From Shouchella clausii (lineage in GTDB: Bacteria > Bacillota > Bacilli > Bacillales > Bacillaceae_D): 64,000 nucleotides of DNA. The position numbers were made by a program, and so were the translations under genes. The stretch covers positions 3,286,001 through 3,350,000 of the forward strand of contig NZ_CP019985.1 in the NCBI RefSeq assembly GCF_002250115.1, in the 5' to 3' direction. Numbering within the stretch: position 1 is the stretch's first letter; each line of letters opens with the position of its first letter. Shown here piece after piece: positions 1 to 7,449 of this stretch. Below the pieces are notes generated by a model. The model was not told the origin of the DNA, did not search any database, and worked only from the letters and a program-made list of their open reading frames with translations.

Positions 1-35
1 ATGTAAAATGACTGTGAATCGATTGTAAATCTCGC

Positions 36-69
36 AAAAAAAGCTCCTAGATCGATTGCATCTAGGAGC
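36..69 (-). terminator. Intrinsic terminator of the BCCT transporter gene
   Basis: A perfect 10-bp inverted repeat (arms 43-52 and 60-69, 7-nt loop) is followed on the minus strand by seven T residues (A run at 36-42). It lies just after the transporter stop codon. Confidence 0.9.
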
Positions 70-76
70 ACACCAG

Positions 77-1723
77 TCAGTCTTTTTTTCTGTCCTTCTT
101 CTTGTCTTTTGTTAGTTGCCGAAGTTTTTGCTGTTCTTTGCGAAGCAACATCTGTTCCCGTTTAATGCGCTCCCGTTCATTACGCAAAGCTAGGCGTTCT
201 TGCCGGAGCCGTTCACGGTTTACTGCCAGTGCTGCTTTTTCATTGCGGAGTTCTTTAAAAAGCGACACAATCATTAAAATGATAATCACAGCAAATGGAA
301 AAGCACCAATGATCGATGCCGTTTGCAGGGCTGCCAAACCTTGTTCGCTCGTTAGCAATAGCACAGCGGCTGTTCCAGAAATAATAACGCCCCACACCAA
401 CTTTACCGCATTAGGCGGGTTTAGAAGGCCACCAGTCGTCTGCATACCGAGCACGACCGTGGCCGAGTCGGCTGATGTTACAAAAAAGGAGGCGATTAGA
501 ATAACGGTAAGTATGGAAACGAAAAAGGTCAATGGGAATTGCTCAAGCAAGGCAAACAATGCCATTTCTGTGCCGCCTGTTTGCATTTGCCCATAAAGGG
601 CACCTGTTTCGTTTTCAAAAAAGATGCTAGAGCCGCCAAATACGCTAAACCAAAAAGCGCCGAACAAAGACGGCAGTGCGATAACGCCAATGACAAACTC
701 GCGAATTGTGCGCCCCCGTGAAACACGGGCAATAAATGCCCCGACGAAAGGCGACCACGAAATCCACCATGCCCAGTAAAACAATGTCCATTCTTGCACC
801 CAAGAAGATTCTGGGTTATAAACATCCATGCTAAAACTCATGCCAAAAAAATTTTGTGCATAGCTGCCAATGCCTTGTGTAAAAACACCCATTATGTAAC
901 TGGTCGGACCGAGAAGCAACACAAAGGCCATTAAAATAATAGCAAGTCGTACATTAAAATTACTTAATATGCGAATGCCTTTGTCGACGCCGGTTGCCGC
1001 CGAAATACAAAAGAGAATTGTTACAATAGCAATGACAACCAACTGAAATACATTATCGGAAAACGAATTTAATGCAGGAAACAAATAGCGAAGACCGGCT
1101 GTAATTTGTGCGGCTCCGAAACCGAGTGATGTCGCTGTTCCAAAAACGGTCGCGAACACGACAAAGACGTCAATGACCTTGCCAAGCGGCCCTGTAATGC
1201 GGTGGCCAATGAGCGGCCGGAATGTCGAGCTAAATAAAGCAGGCTCGTCTTTGCGGTACTGAAAATAGGCGAGTGCCAGCGCCACAACAGCATAGATGGC
1301 CCATGGATGGATGCCCCAATGAAAGATCGAATACCGCATCGCCTGGGCAGCTGCATCTTGCGTGCCTGGTGCAGCATCTGGAGGAGCAAAATAATGGGAC
1401 AGTGGTTCAGCCGCTCCCCAAAAAACAAGACCGATTCCCATGCCGGCTGTAAAAAGAAACGCAAACCATGTCATATAGCTGTATTGAGGTTCCTCTTCAG
1501 GTTTACCAAGTTTAATACTTCCATAAGGGCTAAAAATTAAGTAAATGCCCACGCCTACATAAAAAGTGGCAGAGAGCAAATAGAACCAACCAAGTTCAGA
1601 TGAGATAAAGCCTTGGATGGAGTCCATTACGGTCGCCATATTTTTGGGAAAAAATACTCCCCAAAGGATAAAGGCGCTTGCAATTGCAACAGCCGTTCCA
1701 AATACTGAAGTTGTTTGTTTCAT
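77..1723 (-). CDS. BCCT family (betaine/choline/carnitine) transporter
   Basis: Predicted 548-residue, about 12-helix membrane protein that imports quaternary-ammonium compatible solutes such as glycine betaine, probably with Na+ (OpuD/BetP family). A glycine-rich helix with GMGIGLVFWG sits near residues 95-103, and the tryptophan-rich BCCT signature (WTLFYWAWWISWSP) near 312-325. The C-terminal ~50 residues are a highly charged, helical tail, a region that acts as an osmosensor in BetP; that role here is inference. I start at 1723 because a sigma-A-like promoter lies at 1764-1792, which rules out the longer reading, and an AAGGAAAGG ribosome site precedes it. OpuD-like, but substrate specificity cannot be read from sequence. 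It stands alone, divergent from the deacetylase gene. Confidence 0.93.
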   Translation of the reverse strand: MKQTTSVFGTAVAIASAFILWGVFFPKNMATVMDSIQGFISSELGWFYLLSATFYVGVGIYLIFSPYGSIKLGKPEEEPQYSYMTWFAFLFTAGMGIGLVFWGAAEPLSHYFAPPDAAPGTQDAAAQAMRYSIFHWGIHPWAIYAVVALALAYFQYRKDEPALFSSTFRPLIGHRITGPLGKVIDVFVVFATVFGTATSLGFGAAQITAGLRYLFPALNSFSDNVFQLVVIAIVTILFCISAATGVDKGIRILSNFNVRLAIILMAFVLLLGPTSYIMGVFTQGIGSYAQNFFGMSFSMDVYNPESSWVQEWTLFYWAWWISWSPFVGAFIARVSRGRTIREFVIGVIALPSLFGAFWFSVFGGSSIFFENETGALYGQMQTGGTEMALFALLEQFPLTFFVSILTVILIASFFVTSADSATVVLGMQTTGGLLNPPNAVKLVWGVIISGTAAVLLLTSEQGLAALQTASIIGAFPFAVIIILMIVSLFKELRNEKAALAVNRERLRQERLALRNERERIKREQMLLRKEQQKLRQLTKDKKKDRKKD

Positions 1724-1763
1724 TTGTACAATCTCAACCTTTCCTTGTTGTCCACAAGTCGTC

Positions 1764-1792
1764 ATCATACCATAGGATGGCAAACAATCCAA
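1764..1792 (-). promoter_or_regulatory. Sigma-A promoter of the BCCT transporter gene
   Basis: On the minus strand TTGGAT (1787-1792), 17-bp spacer, TATGAT (1764-1769) preceded by TGG (extended -10). It gives a leader of about 34 nt to the ATG at 1723. Confidence 0.6.
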
Positions 1793-1948
1793 GGGAAGAT
1801 ACGCCGATTTTCATCGCAATCGCTTTATCATACCCGCTTCTTTGGGCGAATAAACGCAATTGATTAAAATAATCGTTTGCTTTACAGTTGTCGAATGAAG
1901 GCAGTCTTTGCTAACATGGCTACAACTGAAAGGGGAGGAAGAAACAAC

Positions 1949-2776
1949 ATGAAAAAATGGGTGGCAGTTCCCGTCTGCTTGCTCGTGCTAACAGCTTGCG
2001 GAAATGAGTCTGATAACTCATCGCAAACGGCGACAGAGGCAAACGAGAGCGAAAGCGACAAAGAGCACGCTATTACAGAAGATGAAAATAGCAGTGAGGA
2101 TCTTGAAAAGCCAGAAGAAAATGAAGTCGAAGAGCAGGATAGTGAACCTTTATACGAAATCAATTCAAACAGTTGGACAGTAGAGCCGATCGAAGGAACA
2201 GACGCTAATGAAAAAGTGGTTCTTCTAACCATTGACGATGCACCTGATGCCTACGGGCTCGAAATGGCGCAAACACTGGAAGAGCTCGACGTACCGGCGA
2301 TCTTTTTTGTCAATGGCCATTTTATTGAGGATGAAGAGGGGGCAGAAGAACTAAAACAAATTCACGACATGGGTTTTGCGATCGGCAATCATACGATGAG
2401 CCATCAAAAGCTTGATGATGTGGAGGAGGAAGTGCAGCAGCAAGAAATTGTTGAACTAAATAACCGGATCGAAGAAGTAATTGGCGAACGCCCCCGTTTT
2501 TTCAGGGCGCCTCATGGCATTAATACGGAGTATTCCCGTAGTCTGGTTGAGGAAGAAGGCATGACGAATATGAACTGGACTTATGGGTACGATTGGGAAA
2601 GCGAATACCAGAGCGAAGAAGCCATCGCCGACATTATGGTCCATACTGAACTTCTTACCAATGGCGCTAATTTGTTAATGCACGACCGTGAATGGACGGC
2701 AGGCGCTCTTGAAGAAATTGTGACTGGCTTGCGAGACAAAGGTTATGACTTTGTTGACCCAGCACAATTAAACTAA
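1949..2776 (+). CDS. Polysaccharide deacetylase lipoprotein (NodB domain, CE4)
   Basis: 275-residue exported lipoprotein. The signal peptide ends in the lipobox LTAC with Cys17, followed by a very acidic linker (about residues 20-67) and a NodB deacetylase domain. All CE4 motifs are visible: TIDDAPD with the catalytic Asp pair (96-97), HTMSH (148-152, metal His), RAPHG (186-190), DW near 215 and LMHD (243-246). The family removes N- or O-acetyl groups from peptidoglycan or other glycans; substrate here is unknown. The ATG at 1949 has an AGGGGAGG ribosome site (1931-1938), and an upstream in-frame ATG lacks one. A weak promoter (TTGTCG 1888, TAACAT 1912, 18-bp spacer) would start the mRNA just ahead. 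It is monocistronic with its own terminator. Confidence 0.92.
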   Translation: MKKWVAVPVCLLVLTACGNESDNSSQTATEANESESDKEHAITEDENSSEDLEKPEENEVEEQDSEPLYEINSNSWTVEPIEGTDANEKVVLLTIDDAPDAYGLEMAQTLEELDVPAIFFVNGHFIEDEEGAEELKQIHDMGFAIGNHTMSHQKLDDVEEEVQQQEIVELNNRIEEVIGERPRFFRAPHGINTEYSRSLVEEEGMTNMNWTYGYDWESEYQSEEAIADIMVHTELLTNGANLLMHDREWTAGALEEIVTGLRDKGYDFVDPAQLN

Positions 2777-2781
2777 CTCTC

Positions 2782-2815
2782 AAGCCACCCGAACTGGGTG
2801 GCTTATTTATTTTTA
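2782..2815 (+). terminator. Terminator of the deacetylase gene
   Basis: Arms AAGCCACCC (2782-2790) and GGGTGGCTT (2796-2804) with a 5-nt loop are followed by a T-rich tract. Confidence 0.88.
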
Positions 2816-2835
2816 ATGTGACATGCTAAATAGCC

Positions 2836-2872
2836 TTGACGAAATAAATGAGCCATACTATTATGAACATAA
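2836..2872 (+). promoter_or_regulatory. Promoter of the SR1-like RNA, with a palindrome over the -10 box
   Basis: TTGACG (2836-2841), 17-bp spacer, TATTAT (2859-2864). The perfect inverted repeat TTATG-AA-CATAA (2861-2872) overlaps the -10 box and start point, the place expected for a repressor site. In B. subtilis SR1 is repressed by CcpN during growth on sugar. The palindrome does not match my memory of the CcpN consensus exactly, so the regulator is inference. Confidence 0.65.
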
Positions 2873-2915
2873 GCGATAGAAAGCGATTTCAACCTAATGA
2901 AGAGGAGCGATGCAA

Positions 2916-3050
2916 GTGGGTACAATTGTTTGCCAACATTGTAATGAAGCCGTGGAGCATTTCGAAGGGGAAAAAGTCAGCCGTTTGTACGCGGTATCAT
3001 CTTGCTCACGTTGCCAGCAACAAACGACTGAAACGCTCGCAAAAAAATAG
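2916..3050 (+). CDS. sr1P: SR1P-like GapA-binding peptide
   Basis: 44-residue peptide starting MGTIVCQHCNEAVEHFEGEK, the characteristic N-terminus of SR1P as I recall it (MGTIVCQ-C-, then F-D/E-EKV--LY). Cys pairs CQHC (6-9) and CSRC (30-33) suggest a small metal-binding knuckle. In B. subtilis SR1P binds the glycolytic GAPDH GapA and promotes its interaction with RNase J1. The GTG start is set by GAGGAG at 2902-2907, 8 nt upstream; an in-frame ATG at 2910 is only 2 nt from that site. The C-terminal third (QQQTTETLAKK) diverges from the subtilis peptide, so GapA binding is inferred by homology. It is too short for most gene callers, and another frame across it (2848-3057) is spurious. Confidence 0.82.
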   Translation: MGTIVCQHCNEAVEHFEGEKVSRLYAVSSCSRCQQQTTETLAKK

Positions 3051-3060
3051 ACAATAGTGA

Positions 3061-3094
3061 ACACCTTGCAAGGATGACTGGCAAGGTGTTTTTT
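3061..3094 (+). terminator. Terminator of the SR1-like RNA
   Basis: Perfect 9-bp stem ACACCTTGC (3061-3069) / GCAAGGTGT (3081-3089), 11-nt loop, then a T tract. Confidence 0.9.
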
Positions 3095-3255
3095 CTGTTT
3101 ACGCATAAATGCGGAACTTCTTTTTTAGAAAGAAAAAATCAAACGAAATAGCTAAAAGAAACGTTTTGTTTTCAATTTAATTCCAATTAAACAATTCTAT
3201 AGATGCGGGTATTTAGGCGAGTTCTAAAGTATTTCTAAAATTTGATGAGGTTGGA

Positions 3256-3284
3256 TTGTGTCACCATTTATCGAATCGTATACT
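3256..3284 (+). promoter_or_regulatory. Sigma-A promoter of the M48/ankyrin gene
   Basis: TTGTGT (3256-3261), 17-bp spacer, TATACT (3279-3284). The start point would be near 3291, leaving a leader of about 37 nt. The rest of 3095-3327 is AT-rich and shows no gene. Confidence 0.6.
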
Positions 3285-3327
3285 AAATGACGTTCAATAT
3301 CACGATGAGGAAAGAAGGAAGAACTAA

Positions 3328-4680
3328 GTGAACGAATCAGCAATTCAGTCACCACGAGAAACCCCCTATTTTGTTATTTGTCTCTTATTTAGCATTCTAG
3401 TCTACATACTTGCAGTCATTTCCGTTATTGGCATCGGTATTGTATTGGCTGTCTTTGCGATCTTGTATGTCACTCAATTATTAGCAATCGGTTCTATTCG
3501 TGGGAACGGCGTCCGAATTCATGAGCATCAATTTGGCGATATCTATGAGCGTGTGGTCGCGATTTCAAAGAAAATGGGTATCGAGAAAGTACCTGATGTG
3601 TTTGTCGTTGAAGCAGAAGGTCTAATGAACGCATTCGCAACGCGCTTTTGGGGCAAGCATATGATTTTACTCACCTCTGACGTATTTGACCTTGCAAGGG
3701 AAGCTGGTGAAGCGGAACTCGATTTTATTATCGCCCATGAATTGACCCACATTAAACGCAATCATGTGTGGAAAAATGTCCTTATTGCTCCAGCTAAGCT
3801 TATTCCCTTTTTAGCACAAGCGTATAGTCGCTCATGTGAGTATACATGCGACCGTGCTGCTGCTTACTTTACAGGAAATGTGGTTGCAGCAAAACGGGCT
3901 TTAGCGATTTTTAGCATTGGCAAGCGTTTAGCGCCAGAGTTAAATGAGGAAGCGTTCAGACAACAAATCGAAACCGATTCAAACGGAGCGGTTTGGCTTA
4001 GTGAAGTGTTGTCGACACACCCAATACTACCAAAACGAATTCAATCCATTGCTGTATTTGCTAACGAACAAGGAGTCAATGTTTATAGACAAAAGGGCGG
4101 TGTGATTGCTCTCGGACTAGGATTGGTCGTGGTGGGTGGCGCGTTCGTGTATGGTGCAGTCCTGCTCTCAATTGTGTTCGGCTCTCTCATATACGGATCG
4201 TTTGCTGATGAACTCGATCCATCCTTTTCTAGTGGATACGAGCAATTTAATTGGAGCAGCACCGATACGACAAATGTTGGGAGCAGCGTCGATAGTAGTT
4301 CTAGCGACAGGTCGCCATTGTTCCAGGCTGTCATTGCAGAAGACAATGCAAAAGTAAAACAACTTTTGCAAACGGGCGATTTTGACGTGAATGAAACGGA
4401 TAGTTCTGGAAACTCGCTCCTCTATCATGCAACCTTTTATGAAAACAAAGAGCTAGTAGAAGAGCTGCTTGAGGCGGGGGCAGATCCAAATGACTATTTT
4501 CAAGATGACAGCCCGCTCGTTTCCGCCGTTTATTACGATGACTATGACACAGCCTTGCTTTTGCTTGACTACGGGGCAGACCCTTATTACGAAGATTCTT
4601 ACGGCGACAGTGCCTTATCGCTAATGGAGGCAGAAAATGAAGAAGAACTTAGGGACAAATTAGTTTTTTATGCAGATTAA
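3328..4680 (+). CDS. M48-type membrane metalloprotease with C-terminal ankyrin repeats
   Basis: 450 residues. Two hydrophobic helices (about 13-54) precede an HtpX/M48-like domain with the zinc site HELTH (137-141) and a probable third ligand in EYTCDRAA (Glu171). A third membrane segment lies at about 262-292, followed by a Ser/Asp-rich linker and about three ankyrin repeats (327-440; GADPN and GADPYY are typical repeat ends). The C-terminal part is strongly acidic. M48 proteases cleave membrane or signalling proteins; the ankyrin part probably binds a partner or substrate. Start is a GTG with AAGGAAG 7 nt upstream. Monocistronic, flanked by its own promoter and a shared terminator. I know no B. 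subtilis gene of this architecture at this locus. Confidence 0.85.
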   Translation: MNESAIQSPRETPYFVICLLFSILVYILAVISVIGIGIVLAVFAILYVTQLLAIGSIRGNGVRIHEHQFGDIYERVVAISKKMGIEKVPDVFVVEAEGLMNAFATRFWGKHMILLTSDVFDLAREAGEAELDFIIAHELTHIKRNHVWKNVLIAPAKLIPFLAQAYSRSCEYTCDRAAAYFTGNVVAAKRALAIFSIGKRLAPELNEEAFRQQIETDSNGAVWLSEVLSTHPILPKRIQSIAVFANEQGVNVYRQKGGVIALGLGLVVVGGAFVYGAVLLSIVFGSLIYGSFADELDPSFSSGYEQFNWSSTDTTNVGSSVDSSSSDRSPLFQAVIAEDNAKVKQLLQTGDFDVNETDSSGNSLLYHATFYENKELVEELLEAGADPNDYFQDDSPLVSAVYYDDYDTALLLLDYGADPYYEDSYGDSALSLMEAENEEELRDKLVFYAD

Positions 4681-4692
4681 ATAGAACAAAGG

Positions 4693-4734
4693 AAAAAAGC
4701 GTGCTGAAAATATCCGATTTTCAGCACGCTTTTT
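4693..4734. terminator. Bidirectional terminator between the M48/ankyrin gene and speA
   Basis: Perfect 17-bp stem (4695-4711 and 4717-4733) with a 5-nt loop, A-rich on the left and T-rich on the right, so it can end both converging transcripts. Confidence 0.93.
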
Positions 4735-4785
4735 GCGCTTCCCTATTGTCGGTTAACACTAGCAACACGCACGTACGTACATTTT

Positions 4786-6264
4786 TTATCGAATGGCGCG
4801 TTGCTCTTTAATCACTTTCAAGTTGGAAAGTGTAGCATCTTCTGGGCCTTGGACAGGAAGGCCAGCTTTCAAGTTTTCTTTCACATAGGCGAGGTTTTCT
4901 TCACTGATCAATTCCCCTGGGCTAAGAATAGGGATGCCTGGAGGATAGACCATAATAAACTCGGCAATAATCCGGCCAACTGATTCATCGAATGGCACTG
5001 TTTCTGTTTGCGCATAAAAAGCTTCACGGGGCGAAAGAGCGAGCGTTGGAATATTGGCGACATGGACAGGTAAAGATGCACAACGATTAGCCGTTGAAGA
5101 AAATTCCAGCGCCAGTTGCGTTAACGCTCTAAGCAACAAAGCAAGCTTTTCCTCTGTATCGCCAATGGTAATGATGCAAAGAATATTGTACAAGTCGGAA
5201 AGTTCAACTTCAATATTGTAATGGTCCCGTAGCCAAACTTCTGCGGCAAAACCAGAAATGTTTAAGCCTTTTAAAGAGATTAACAGCTTCGTGGGATCAT
5301 GGGAAAATACGGCAGACCCACAGAGTTTTTCGCTGCCAAGGCAGTAGAGGCCGTCAATTTCATTAATTGCATGGCGCATCCAAATCGACAATTCGATTGT
5401 CTCATCGAGGAGTTGGGCTCCTTTAGTAGCCAAATGTTTTCTCGCCACATCCAGGGAGGCAAGGAGTAAATAAGATGTCGAAGTGGTTGTCAACATGCTC
5501 ATAACGGCCGTTGTATGTTCAACGGATACAAGCCCGGCACGAACATTTAATATGGAGCTTTGTGTAAGCGAGCCTCCTAATTTATGCACGCTCGTCGCTG
5601 CCATATCTGCTCCTGCTTGCATTGCGCTTAGCGGCAGACGATCATTAAAATGGATGTGTACGCCATGTGCTTCATCAACAAGTACAGGAATGCCTGCTTG
5701 ATGGGCTAATTCCACAATCGCCTTTAAATCGCAAGTAAACCCGTAGTAAGTAGGGTTGATCACAAGGACGGCTTTTGCGTCAGGATGAGCGCGTATTGCT
5801 TTGGCAACAGACTCCGTCGCCACTCCGTGAGCAATCCCATGTTCAAAGTCGAGTTCTGGATGGATAAACACAGGCAATGCCCCACAAAAAATAATTGCTG
5901 ACATAACGGATTTATGAACGTTGCGAGGGACAATAATTTTATCGCCAGGCCCGCATACGCTCATGATCATAGTCATGATGGCCCCGCTTGTGCCTTGTAC
6001 AGAGAAAAATGTATAATCAGCTCCAAATGCTTTCGCTGCCAATTGCTGAGACTGGTCGATGATTCCATGAGGATGATGTAAGTCATCGAGAGGTGCAATG
6101 TTAATCAAGTCAATGGACAGCGCTTCTTCGCCCATAAAATTGCGAAAATCTGCGTCCATGCCTGCTCCTCGTTTATGGCCTGGTATATGAAAAGGGATTG
6201 GCTCTTTTTTGGCATATTCGGTTAAACCCGTAAATAACGGGGTTTGTTCTTGGTCGTGTCCCAT
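4786..6264 (-). CDS. speA: Orn/Lys/Arg decarboxylase, probable arginine decarboxylase SpeA
   Basis: 492-residue fold-type I PLP enzyme. The PLP lysine is in SVHKLGGSL (Lys228), with DEAHG at 197-201 holding the cofactor-binding Asp. An N-terminal FHIPGHKRG motif is typical of this short group (B. subtilis SpeA is about 490 residues). By synteny with yktA-yktB it is the SpeA orthologue, which converts arginine to agmatine in spermidine synthesis; lysine specificity (as in YaaO-type paralogues) cannot be excluded from sequence. Start: the ATG at 6264 has GAGGTG 6-7 nt upstream; a GTG three codons earlier is poorly placed. It is divergent from yktA. Confidence 0.9.
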   Translation of the reverse strand: MGHDQEQTPLFTGLTEYAKKEPIPFHIPGHKRGAGMDADFRNFMGEEALSIDLINIAPLDDLHHPHGIIDQSQQLAAKAFGADYTFFSVQGTSGAIMTMIMSVCGPGDKIIVPRNVHKSVMSAIIFCGALPVFIHPELDFEHGIAHGVATESVAKAIRAHPDAKAVLVINPTYYGFTCDLKAIVELAHQAGIPVLVDEAHGVHIHFNDRLPLSAMQAGADMAATSVHKLGGSLTQSSILNVRAGLVSVEHTTAVMSMLTTTSTSYLLLASLDVARKHLATKGAQLLDETIELSIWMRHAINEIDGLYCLGSEKLCGSAVFSHDPTKLLISLKGLNISGFAAEVWLRDHYNIEVELSDLYNILCIITIGDTEEKLALLLRALTQLALEFSSTANRCASLPVHVANIPTLALSPREAFYAQTETVPFDESVGRIIAEFIMVYPPGIPILSPGELISEENLAYVKENLKAGLPVQGPEDATLSNLKVIKEQRAIR

Positions 6265-6315
6265 GAAGGCCACCTCACTTAAGGAAATTGAAGCTTATAC
6301 AAAGCAAACAAGAAG

Positions 6316-6344
6316 AGTATAGCAAACTGGAGCGCATTTGCCTA
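6316..6344 (-). promoter_or_regulatory. Promoter of speA (extended -10)
   Basis: On the minus strand, TGC precedes TATACT (6316-6321) as an extended -10. The -35 TAGGCA (6339-6344, 17-bp spacer) is poor, as is common with extended -10 promoters. Confidence 0.5.
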
Positions 6345-6375
6345 CGGATAGAAAAATGGAAAGGGGGGTGTGGAC

Positions 6376-6639
6376 ATGAATATTCCAATTAATTACGACT
6401 GGTCGCAAGAAGAGATTGTCGTTGTCGCTGAGTTTTTTGACCGTATCGCGCTTGCTGTAGAGCAAGGCGTGAACGCCGGGGAAATCAAGGCTCACTATAA
6501 CCGGTTCAAAGGGGTGGTACCTGCTAAGTCTGAAGAAAAACAGCTATTCCGGGAAGTAGATGAGCAACTGGGTATTTCCTGTTATAAAATCGTGAAGCGA
6601 GCACTGGAAGCAGCGGAACATGAGCTTATAAAAGGCTAA
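6376..6639 (+). CDS. yktA: UPF0223 family protein YktA
   Basis: 87-residue soluble, mostly helical protein with the family's N-terminal pattern (NYDWSQEEIV, then a hydrophobic FF-D/E-R segment). No enzymatic motif is visible and the function is unknown, although the family is conserved across Bacillaceae and sits beside yktB and suhB as in B. subtilis. I take the ATG at 6376 (AAGGGG 9 nt upstream) rather than the GTG two codons earlier, which is too close to the ribosome site. It is convergent with yktB and separated from it by a hairpin. Confidence 0.88.
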   Translation: MNIPINYDWSQEEIVVVAEFFDRIALAVEQGVNAGEIKAHYNRFKGVVPAKSEEKQLFREVDEQLGISCYKIVKRALEAAEHELIKG

Positions 6640-6641
6640 CG

Positions 6642-6672
6642 AAAAAGCCAGTCGATTGTTGTCCGACTGGCT
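6642..6672 (-). terminator. Terminator of yktB
   Basis: Perfect stem AGCCAGTCG (6646-6654) / CGACTGGCT (6664-6672). The A run at 6642-6646 reads as a T tract on the minus strand; there is no T tract on the plus strand, so termination of yktA here is less certain. Confidence 0.8.
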
Positions 6673-6677
6673 GTTCG

Positions 6678-7313
6678 TCAATGTGTAGGGGCGGCAGCGG
6701 TTAGCGAGAGCTGGTAAAGAGGCAACAGCGTTTTGACTGTTTCGCGAATAGCGTCCATAAGCTGCTCGCCATTCTCGACTGTTTCGCTCCCTTTTGCAAA
6801 ATGGCGTCCAACGAGCCATTCTGCTTTTTTAACGTCGCGGAACCGTTCAAGAGATTGGGTTAAATTAAGCTCTGACAATGGGTTTGCTTCTTTTTTTGTG
6901 TGGTCAACGGAAACGACATAATCAGAAGGGACGACCTCTTCTATAAGCGGTTTGTTTTCCAAAAAGGTTTTGGCGATGTTGCCTTTTTCCGGCAGCTCGT
7001 AAATAAACGCTAGCCAAATAAAGAGATGGTCATCAAACAACCCGACTTGAAAATGGGGGTGTTTTTTGTAGCCCCGTTTATTGCCCGCAACAGCAAGCCA
7101 CGTATCATTCGGCGGATTTGTCGTTCTCCTTGCATGTTGGGCAATGTGCAAAAACATCTCATTCCCTAATAGCGTCGAGAGCTCGTCTCTAAGTTCTGCG
7201 CCAATCACTTGGAATTTTGGCTGTATATTTGAACGGATTGCGGCCATTCTTTCCTCTAGACCATCGATTAAAAATGTCTCAAAGTCTGATTTTGTAAACC
7301 CAGGTAGCGGCAT
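6678..7313 (-). CDS. yktB: UPF0637 / DUF1054 family protein YktB
   Basis: 211-residue soluble protein matching the DUF1054 pattern known from YktB: an early LPGFTKSDFETFLIDGLEERM stretch, KHPHFQVGLFDDHLFIW in the middle and a DHTKKEA segment towards the end. Structures exist for the family but I know no established function. The ATG at 7313 has AAAGGAG 8 nt upstream. It is divergent from suhB, so the 136 bp between them should hold both promoters. Length and order (yktA, yktB, suhB) match B. subtilis, although yktB is reversed relative to yktA here. Confidence 0.9.
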   Translation of the reverse strand: MPLPGFTKSDFETFLIDGLEERMAAIRSNIQPKFQVIGAELRDELSTLLGNEMFLHIAQHARRTTNPPNDTWLAVAGNKRGYKKHPHFQVGLFDDHLFIWLAFIYELPEKGNIAKTFLENKPLIEEVVPSDYVVSVDHTKKEANPLSELNLTQSLERFRDVKKAEWLVGRHFAKGSETVENGEQLMDAIRETVKTLLPLYQLSLTAAAPTH

Positions 7314-7387
7314 ACGTATACACTCCTTTCGTCTATAGGATAGCTTGATGAAGAAAAAAGATCAAATCGCTTGTTTTGCCTTTCCGT

Positions 7388-7415
7388 TTGTTTTGTTTTC
7401 AATTTATGCCATAAT
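7388..7415 (+). promoter_or_regulatory. Candidate promoter of suhB
   Basis: TTGTTT (7388-7393), 16-bp spacer, CATAAT (7410-7415), about 35 bp ahead of the ATG at 7450. Both boxes are imperfect. Confidence 0.4.
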
Positions 7416-7449
7416 AGAAGCAACAGTAGATAAGATATAGGAGGCTTGT

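Larger units (their letters stand above)
2871..3094 (+). ncRNA. SR1: SR1-like dual-function small RNA
   Basis: A consensus promoter (2836-2864) and an intrinsic terminator (3061-3094) bound a predicted transcript of about 220 nt, close to the ~205 nt of B. subtilis SR1. Its internal reading frame (2916-3050) begins with the same residues as the SR1P peptide, and a speA homologue lies close by, as SR1 lies near speA in B. subtilis. In B. subtilis SR1 also base-pairs with ahrC mRNA, the regulator of arginine catabolism; that activity cannot be judged here. Transcript ends are inferred from the promoter and terminator. Confidence 0.75.

Noticed and set aside
2848-3057. 69-codon frame covering the SR1-like region
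   Set aside because: It is another frame of the SR1P gene; it begins within the promoter -10 region and lacks a ribosome site.
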